Source: DATLEX01 sp035525015 (lineage in GTDB: Bacteria; Acidobacteriota; Thermoanaerobaculia; Gp7-AA8). From it: a DNA stretch of 21,541 nucleotides. The notes below the pieces were generated by a model. The model searched no databases. It was not told the origin of the DNA and was given only the letters and a program-made list of their open reading frames with translations. Position numbers and translations under genes: made by a program. Shown here piece by piece: positions 14,910-20,151 of the stretch. The stretch is taken from NCBI GenBank assembly GCA_035525015.1, contig DATLFC010000191.1, positions 1 to 21,541 of the forward strand. Direction: 5' to 3'. Within the stretch, counting starts at the first letter, position 1, and each line of letters begins with the position of its first letter.

Positions 14910-15574
14910 ATGAAATCAGGATCGCACCCTCCCTGCTCTCCGCCGACTTCACCAGGCTGGCGGACGAGATCGCGACCGTCGAGGCGGGCGCCGACATGCT
15001 GCATCTCGACGTCATGGACGGTCACTTCGTACCGAACATGACCATCGGCCCGGCGGTCGTGAAGGCCTGCCGCGCCGTATCGAAGCTCCCCTTCGACTGC
15101 CACTTAATGATCGAGGAGCCGCAGCGGTACATCGACCAGTTTCTCGATGCCGGCGCCGGGTTGATCTCGATTCACATCGAGGCGGAGCGGCATCTCCAGC
15201 GGGCCCTGCAGCTGATCCGTGACGGCGGCGCGAAGGCCGGCATCGCCATCAATCCGGCCACGCCGGCCGAAGCGCTGTCGACGGCCATCGAGTTCTGCGA
15301 CTACGTCCTCGTCATGAGCGTGAACCCCGGCTTCGGCGGCCAGCGGTTCCTGGAACCTGTCGTGCCGAAGATCCGTCACATCTCGCGGCTGATCCGGGAG
15401 CGGGGACTGGAGGTCGCCGTCGAGGTGGATGGGGGGATCGACCCGCGGACGGCCCCGGCGGTGGCCGCGGCGGGCGCGACGTGGCTCGTGGCCGGCTCGG
15501 CGGTATTCGGCCGCCCCGATCGGATCGCTGCAATGGAATCGCTGCGGAATGCTGTTGGCAGCGTGAGGGCTTAG
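14906..15574 (+). CDS. rpe: ribulose-phosphate 3-epimerase
   Basis: Rpe interconverts ribulose 5-phosphate and xylulose 5-phosphate in the pentose phosphate pathway. The 222-residue TIM barrel is normal in length. Visible residues are APSLLSADF (7-15, Ser9), HLDVMDGHFVPN (33-44, His33 and Asp35 as metal ligands), DCHLM (64-68, His66), MSVNPGFGGQ (137-146) and VEVDGGI (172-178, catalytic Asp175). The start is a GTG whose last two bases, with the next A, form the stop of the PASTA gene (GTGA). That implies translational coupling. Confidence 0.97.
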   Translation: MNEIRIAPSLLSADFTRLADEIATVEAGADMLHLDVMDGHFVPNMTIGPAVVKACRAVSKLPFDCHLMIEEPQRYIDQFLDAGAGLISIHIEAERHLQRALQLIRDGGAKAGIAINPATPAEALSTAIEFCDYVLVMSVNPGFGGQRFLEPVVPKIRHISRLIRERGLEVAVEVDGGIDPRTAPAVAAAGATWLVAGSAVFGRPDRIAAMESLRNAVGSVRA

Positions 15575-15592
15575 AGTGACTGTGGAGGACGT

Positions 15593-16375
15593 TTGAAGCT
15601 GACCCGAATCGTGATTCCTGTGCTGGCCCTGCTGCTCGTCGCGGCCTGCAACCGCGGCCCGCGCCCGATGCGGCCGGTCGTCGATCCCGAGTTTCTCAAC
15701 CTGAGCAAAGAGCAGATCTTCGAGCGTGGAGAAGAGCTCTTCGCCGACCGCAAGTGGCTGCGGGCGCGAACTCATTTCTCGCACGTTTACGAAAATTTCC
15801 CCAACGACCCCCTGGGGCGCCGGAGCCTGCTGCGCGTCGCCGACGCCTTCTACCGCCAGGGTGATCCGGTCAGCCTGGTCGAAGCGCAGTACAAGTACCG
15901 CGATTTCCTGAATCGTTTCCCTGGAAGCGAGAGCGCCGACTACGCCATGCTGCAGATCGCCATGGTGGCGTACAAGCAGATGGAGAGACCGGATCGCGAC
16001 CAGCAGAAGACCCGCGAAGCGGTCGAGAAGTTCGGGGACATGATCCGCACCTACCCCCGGAGCCCGCTGCGTGCCGAGGCGGAAGCGAAGCTGGCCGAGG
16101 CGCTCGACCGGCTGGCCTCGCACGAGCACATCGTGGCGCGCTTTTACGCGAGGCGGAGGAGCTGGAACGCAGCGGTGCAGCGGCTGAACTTCCTCATCGA
16201 CACCTATCCGACCTACAGTCAGCGCGACGCAGCCTTCTTCGACCTCGGGCACGCGCTCGCGCGGCTCGGCCGGGATGGAGAGGCCCGCCTCTACTTCGAG
16301 CGCGTTCTCCTGGAGTTCCCGCAGAGCTCCTACGCCGATCGCGCCAAGCGGCGTCTCGATGACATGAAGGCATGA
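15593..16375 (+). CDS. bamD: outer-membrane protein assembly factor BamD (TPR lipoprotein)
   Basis: BamD is the lipoprotein of the BAM complex that folds beta-barrel proteins into the outer membrane. The 260-residue protein has a lipoprotein signal with lipobox VAAC (Cys19). Five TPR-like helix pairs follow. The first has the family-typical GEELFADRKWLRARTHFSHVYENFP region (about 46-70, here described by its key Gly, Tyr and Pro). The start is TTG at 15593 with GGAGG at 15584-15588; no ATG is available in frame. The spacer is short. The stop overlaps the next ATG (ATGA), coupling it to the CpoB-like gene. Confidence 0.92.
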   Translation: MKLTRIVIPVLALLLVAACNRGPRPMRPVVDPEFLNLSKEQIFERGEELFADRKWLRARTHFSHVYENFPNDPLGRRSLLRVADAFYRQGDPVSLVEAQYKYRDFLNRFPGSESADYAMLQIAMVAYKQMERPDRDQQKTREAVEKFGDMIRTYPRSPLRAEAEAKLAEALDRLASHEHIVARFYARRRSWNAAVQRLNFLIDTYPTYSQRDAAFFDLGHALARLGRDGEARLYFERVLLEFPQSSYADRAKRRLDDMKA

Positions 16376-17037
16376 GGAAGGCTGCCGCGGTCGTCGTCCT
16401 GATCGCAGTCGGATGCGCGTCGGCGGCCCCCGATCTGCCACCTCCACAAGCGGCCGCGGCGGCTCCCGATCCACGGCTCGTCGAGCTGCAGACATCGCTG
16501 ACCGAGCTGCTCGAGCGCCTCGACGTCATCAACGACCGCCTCTCGCGCCTGGAGCGCTCTCGGGAAGCCTCTGGAGCGCCGGTGTCCTCACCGGAGCTCT
16601 CTCCCTCGCCTTCATCGCGGCCTCCCGTCGCCGCCACCGTCTCGAGCCCCCTGCGCGGGGCCGAGATCGCCGAGCAGTACCGTTCGGCGATCATGCTGCT
16701 CGGCGGAAATCGGATCGAAGAGGCCCGGCGCGAGTTCCAGAAGGTCTTCGCCGCCGATGCTTCGGGCGAGCTGGCCGACAATGCCCTGTTCTGGATCGGC
16801 GAGACGTATTACCGGCAGGGTGACTATCCGAATGCCATCAGCCACTACCGCCGCGTCTCGCAGGAGTACGGCGATCAGAACAAGGCACCCGACGCCGTAT
16901 ACAAGCTCGGGCTGGCTTACGCGAAGACGGGCGACCTGGTTCTGGCGCGGCAGGCGCTGCAGGAAGTGATCGCGCGGTATCCGTACTCCACACCGGCGGC
17001 CTCGGCGAAGGCAGAGCTCGACCGGATAAAATACTGA
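16372..17037 (+). CDS. cpoB: CpoB/YbgF-like Tol-Pal system TPR protein, probable lipoprotein
   Basis: CpoB links peptidoglycan synthesis to outer-membrane constriction together with the Tol-Pal system in the periplasm. The 221 residues contain a short signal with a possible lipobox AVGC (Cys15). An Ala/Pro-rich stretch leads to a coiled coil (37-63, LVELQTSLTELLERLDVIND), a Ser/Pro-rich linker (65-93), and a C-terminal TPR region (95-221). That region has the typical LFWIGETYYRQGDYPNAI and LGLAYAKTGDLVLARQAL repeats. The coiled coil plus C-terminal TPR is the CpoB layout. Tol-Pal genes themselves are not in the window. Its ATG overlaps the bamD stop. Gram-negative E. coli CpoB is not a lipoprotein, so the Cys15 anchoring is inference. 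Confidence 0.88.
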   Translation: MRKAAAVVVLIAVGCASAAPDLPPPQAAAAAPDPRLVELQTSLTELLERLDVINDRLSRLERSREASGAPVSSPELSPSPSSRPPVAATVSSPLRGAEIAEQYRSAIMLLGGNRIEEARREFQKVFAADASGELADNALFWIGETYYRQGDYPNAISHYRRVSQEYGDQNKAPDAVYKLGLAYAKTGDLVLARQALQEVIARYPYSTPAASAKAELDRIKY

Positions 17038-17038
17038 G

Positions 17039-17797
17039 ATGGCTGAGGAAGAAAACGCAGCGACACTGCTCGCCAAGAAGGATTACACGCGGGCCGTCCC
17101 GCTGCTGAAGCGGGAGCACGAGAAGTATCCGTCGAATCCCCGCATCCGCCTCCAGTATGCCGATGCGCTCCTCGGCGCGGGAAGCGTCCGCGAGGCCGCC
17201 GAACAGTACGAGGCGACGGCCAGGTACTACGACGACAACGGCCTGACGGTGCAGGCCATCGCGGTCCGGAAGAAAGCCGAGAAGGCGCAACCGCAGATGC
17301 CCGCGTCCGCGTCGGCTTCCGAATCGGCGGCCGGAAAGAGCGAGCCGTTGTTCTCACGTCCCTCGGTGCCGAAGAGCCCTCTGTTCGAAGTCCTGGAAAA
17401 GGACGAGCGGGAGGCGCTGGTCCGGGAGATGGACTTCGAGACGCACGATGAGGGCGCCGTGATCATCAGCGAAGGCGACACCGGGAACTCCATGTACGTG
17501 ATCACTTCCGGCGAAGTGAAGGTTTACACGCGTGGCACCGGCAAGACCGGCAGCGTCTATCTGGCGAAGCTCAGTGAAGGCGATTTTTTCGGCGAGGTCA
17601 GCATGCTCACCGGGAAGCCGCGCACCGCCACCATCACGGCATCGAAACCGACCGAGCTGCTGCGTCTCGACAAGGACAAGCTGGAAAACGCGTTCGCCAA
17701 CTTCCCCCGGATCAGGAAGGTTCTCGACGACTTCTACAAGAGGCGCGCGACCCACACCGTGGAAGCGATGATCGAGAGCCTGAAGAAGAAAGGATGA
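17039..17797 (+). CDS. TPR plus cyclic-nucleotide-binding domain protein
   Basis: The 252-residue protein joins two TPR-like helix pairs (about 5-80), a Ser/Ala-rich linker (81-113) and a CRP-type cyclic-nucleotide-binding domain (115-235). The latter has EGDTGNSMYVITSGEVKVY and a phosphate-binding cassette FFGEVSMLTGKPRTATI (183-199, Glu186, Arg195, Thr196), so ligand binding is plausible. There is no helix-turn-helix, so it is not a transcription factor, and no kinase or esterase domain. No signal peptide is present, so it is cytosolic. It begins one base after the cpoB stop. Its stop codon lies inside the left arm of a heptamer hairpin, which encodes the last residues (KKG). Confidence 0.9.
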   Translation: MAEEENAATLLAKKDYTRAVPLLKREHEKYPSNPRIRLQYADALLGAGSVREAAEQYEATARYYDDNGLTVQAIAVRKKAEKAQPQMPASASASESAAGKSEPLFSRPSVPKSPLFEVLEKDEREALVREMDFETHDEGAVIISEGDTGNSMYVITSGEVKVYTRGTGKTGSVYLAKLSEGDFFGEVSMLTGKPRTATITASKPTELLRLDKDKLENAFANFPRIRKVLDDFYKRRATHTVEAMIESLKKKG

Positions 17798-17858
17798 AGG
17801 ATGAAGGATGAAGGTTATGGGAACTTCATCCTTCATCCTTCATCCTTCATCCTTTCTT
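17786..17858. repeat. inverted array of tandem heptamers (GGATGAA / TTCATCC) forming a 29-bp perfect hairpin
   Basis: Three GGATGAA copies (17792-17812) face four TTCATCC copies (17825-17852). Positions 17786-17814 and 17830-17858 pair perfectly, leaving a 15-base loop (17815-17829). The left arm contains the stop codon of the TPR-CNBD gene; the right arm ends two bases before the AAGGAG ribosome site of def. It has the same design as the array at 10493 but a different heptamer. Expected effects are attenuation, translational coupling or mRNA processing between the two genes (inference). Confidence 0.9.
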
Positions 17859-17860
17859 TC

Positions 17861-17866
17861 AAGGAG
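17861..17866 (+). promoter_or_regulatory. ribosome binding site that sets the TTG start of def
   Basis: AAGGAG lies six bases before TTG at 17873. It supports this start over the ATG at 17801, which lies inside the heptamer hairpin and would add 24 repeat-encoded residues. Confidence 0.8.
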
Positions 17867-17872
17867 CCATCT

Positions 17873-18385
17873 TTGCCTGTCCTCCCGATCGTCAAATACG
17901 GCGATGACGTTCTCCGTTACCCGACCGCCCCTGTCATGGAGATCGGTCAGGAGATCCAGAAGCTCATCGACGACATGGTCGAGACGTTGTACGCGGCGCC
18001 CGGCGTCGGGCTGGCTGCGAATCAGGTGGGGGTTTCCAGACGTCTGATGATCATCGACCTCTCCGTCGGGAAGCGCCCCGGCGAACTGCACGTCTGCATC
18101 AATCCGGAGATCGTCGAAGCGGAGGGGGAAGTCGTCGAGGATGAGGGGTGTCTTTCCATTCCCGACTTCATCGAGACCGTGAGGCGACCGGCGCGGGTCA
18201 AGCTGCGCTACCTCGATCGAAACGGGGAAGAGCGGGTCATGTGGGGAGAAGGGCTGATGGCGCGGGCGATGTGTCATGAGACCGATCACCTGAACGGCCG
18301 GCTGTACGTCGATCATCTCCGTGGATTGAAACGGGACCGCATCCTCAGGAAGATTCAGAAAATGGCCCGCGCGGGCATGTGGTAG
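17873..18385 (+). CDS. def: peptide deformylase
   Basis: Def removes the formyl group from the N-terminal Met of new proteins, using a metal (usually Fe2+). The 170-residue protein has the three motifs of the family: GVGLAANQ (44-51), EGCLS (91-95, metal ligand Cys93) and CHETDHLNG (134-142, His135, Glu136, His139). The start is TTG at 17873, which gives MPVLPIVKYGDDVLR, a normal family N-terminus, and has a good ribosome site. The longer in-frame form from 17801 is an artefact of the repeat. It sits in the middle of the lon-to-nrfA run without its usual partner fmt. Confidence 0.97.
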   Translation: MPVLPIVKYGDDVLRYPTAPVMEIGQEIQKLIDDMVETLYAAPGVGLAANQVGVSRRLMIIDLSVGKRPGELHVCINPEIVEAEGEVVEDEGCLSIPDFIETVRRPARVKLRYLDRNGEERVMWGEGLMARAMCHETDHLNGRLYVDHLRGLKRDRILRKIQKMARAGMW

Positions 18386-18395
18386 AAGCTCCGTC

Positions 18396-19046
18396 ATGTC
18401 CTGGAGCGCCACGGTAACGGAGATCGAGCACATCACTCCGCAGGTCGTGCAGCTGACGGTATCGCTGCACGACGGCGGGTTCGTGTTCAAGGCTGGACAG
18501 TGGGTCAACTTCCGCTTCCCCGAGGGGGTCTCGCGCGCTTACACGATTGCCTCGGCTCCGGAACGGCCGCAGGCGGTTCAGCTCTGCATCCGGCGGGGAG
18601 AGGGGCGCGGAAGCGCGGCGCTGCAGACTCTGGAGGCGGGGGCGCGCGTGAGGGTCGACGGGCCGCACGGCGACTTTGTTCTCCCGGAGGGGGATGGCCG
18701 CAGCGTCGTGTTCCTGGCGGGCGACACGGGGATCGCCCCCGTTCGAAGCAACGTGCTGCACATGCTCGCCACGAAGGATCCCCGGCCGATCGTCGTGCTG
18801 TACGAGCCGGATCAGCGCCAGATTCTGTACGCCGCTGATTTCGATCCGCTGGCCCGCGCCGGACGGATCGTCCACGAGAGCGGAGCGATCGAGATGCTGA
18901 TCGAGCGCAACCGGGAGCGGTGCGCGGAGTCGGTTCTGATGGCCGCCGGCTTCGATCCCTTTCTCGAACGCGCCGCCTCCGCGCTCCGGCGGGTGGGCAT
19001 CGATGCGGCAAGCATCATCACCGAGTCGTTCGGACCGCCGCCTTGA
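18396..19046 (+). CDS. FAD/NAD(P)-binding oxidoreductase, ferredoxin-NADP reductase superfamily
   Basis: A compact 216-residue flavoprotein. The FAD domain (about 1-98) has RAYTIAS (48-54), the RxYS/T-type flavin-binding motif, and GPHGDF (89-94). The NAD(P) domain (about 100-216) has FLAGDTGIAPVRSN (106-119). The end ITESFG follows the family pattern. The Cys-Gly-Pro motif usually seen before the last helix is replaced by LMAAGFDPF (181-190). No 2Fe-2S or ferredoxin domain is fused, so it needs a separate electron partner. Start at ATG 18396, ten bases after def, without a clear ribosome site. Its stop overlaps the ppa start (TTGA). Its partner and physiological role are unknown. Confidence 0.88.
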   Translation: MSWSATVTEIEHITPQVVQLTVSLHDGGFVFKAGQWVNFRFPEGVSRAYTIASAPERPQAVQLCIRRGEGRGSAALQTLEAGARVRVDGPHGDFVLPEGDGRSVVFLAGDTGIAPVRSNVLHMLATKDPRPIVVLYEPDQRQILYAADFDPLARAGRIVHESGAIEMLIERNRERCAESVLMAAGFDPFLERAASALRRVGIDAASIITESFGPPP

Positions 19047-19648
19047 GCGAGAAGTTCGTTTCGTGGAGACCTCACCCGTGGCACGGGCTCGATGCCGGGC
19101 CCGACGCGCCCCGCATCGTCAACGCCTACATCGAGATCACGCCGTTCGACGTCATGAAGTACGAGGTCGACAAGGAGACCGGTTATCTCCGTGTCGACCG
19201 CCCGCAGCGGACCTCGTCCCAGCCGCCCGCCCTCTACGGGTTCGTGCCGCGCACTTACTGCGGCCGCCGGGTCGGAGAGCTGGCGCCGGAGGCCTCGCGC
19301 GGCGACGGCGATCCTCTCGACATCTGCGTCATCAGCGAGCGGCCCATCAATAAGTCGGAGATCGTTCTGCAGGCCCGCGTCGTCGGAGGGCTGCAGCTCC
19401 TCGATCGGGGAGAAGCGGACGACAAGATCATCGCCGTCCTGGTCGGCGATTACGTCTGGGGTGAGGTAAGAGAGCTGCGCGACCTGCCGCCGGTGCTGGT
19501 CGAGCGGCTCGAGCACTACTTCAGCACCTACAAGATGCTGCCGGGACAGGAGTCGCCGATCCGCATCGCCAGCCTGTACGACTCCGGTCACGCCAGCCGC
19601 GTCATCGAAGCGGCCATGGCCGATTACGCCGACGAGTTTCGGAGTTGA
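19043..19648 (+). CDS. ppa: inorganic pyrophosphatase, family I
   Basis: Hydrolyses pyrophosphate to phosphate and drives biosynthetic reactions such as those of KdsB and CTP synthase. The 201-residue protein has the family I active-site set: IEITP (Glu31), KYEVDK (Lys39, Glu41), YGFVPRTYCG (65-74), the signature GDGDPLDICV (87-96, Asp88, Asp90, Asp93), DDKII (126-130) and HYFSTYK (158-164). The opening HPWHGL (11-16) occurs in some bacterial and plant family members. Start is TTG at 19043, overlapping the stop of the preceding gene (TTGA), which implies coupling. A longer frame from 18920 is out-of-frame shadow of that gene. Confidence 0.95.
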   Translation: MSEKFVSWRPHPWHGLDAGPDAPRIVNAYIEITPFDVMKYEVDKETGYLRVDRPQRTSSQPPALYGFVPRTYCGRRVGELAPEASRGDGDPLDICVISERPINKSEIVLQARVVGGLQLLDRGEADDKIIAVLVGDYVWGEVRELRDLPPVLVERLEHYFSTYKMLPGQESPIRIASLYDSGHASRVIEAAMADYADEFRS

Positions 19649-19667
19649 TCTTGCAGGGAGTGGCTTC

Positions 19668-20135
19668 GTGAGCTGGCGGGGATGGACTCTACTCGTCACT
19701 GCGCTGTTGATCGGGGCCGCCATCGGCGTGGGGTCGTTCACCTTCGTCTATGCGAAGGGTTATTCGTACCTATCCAACGATCCCGCCACCTGCGCGAACT
19801 GCCACATCATGGACGAGCATTACGCGGCGTGGGTCAAGTCGAGTCACCGTCTGGCCGCCACGTGCAACGACTGCCACACTCCGCATGATTTCGCCGGCAA
19901 GTGGATGGTGAAGGGGAAGAACGGTTTCTGGCACTCTTTCTACTTCACGACCGGAAACTTCCCGTACCCGCTGCGCATCACGCCGCCGAACCACCAGGTC
20001 GTGGAAGGCGCATGCAGAAACTGCCACGAGCGGATCACCGGCTTTGTCGACCACGCATCGCACGCAAGCGGCGGCCGGGCCGAGGCGCTTCATTGCACGA
20101 GATGCCACCGCTACGTGGGGCACTGGGTGAGATGA
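19668..20135 (+). CDS. nrfH: cytochrome c nitrite reductase small subunit NrfH (tetraheme, NapC/NirT family)
   Basis: NrfH is a membrane-anchored quinol dehydrogenase that passes electrons from menaquinol to NrfA. The 155 residues have one N-terminal transmembrane anchor (about 5-28) and four CXXCH haem motifs: CANCH (42-46), CNDCH (66-70), CRNCH (116-120) and CTRCH (143-147). Met48 follows the first motif, matching the unusual Met ligand of haem 1 in NrfH. Start is GTG at 19668 with AGGGAG at 19655-19660. The gene lies 19 bases after ppa and 16 before nrfA. Maturation requires a cytochrome c assembly system, not in the window. Confidence 0.95.
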   Translation: MSWRGWTLLVTALLIGAAIGVGSFTFVYAKGYSYLSNDPATCANCHIMDEHYAAWVKSSHRLAATCNDCHTPHDFAGKWMVKGKNGFWHSFYFTTGNFPYPLRITPPNHQVVEGACRNCHERITGFVDHASHASGGRAEALHCTRCHRYVGHWVR

Positions 20136-20151
20136 GACAGAGGAGATACCG

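Noticed and set aside
17039..17797. CRP/FNR-type transcription factor controlling nrfHA
   Set aside because: It has the nucleotide-binding domain but no helix-turn-helix; the C-terminus ends soon after the ligand domain.
17801..17872. N-terminal extension of def from ATG 17801
   Set aside because: Encoded by the heptamer hairpin; the family N-terminus and a ribosome site support TTG 17873.
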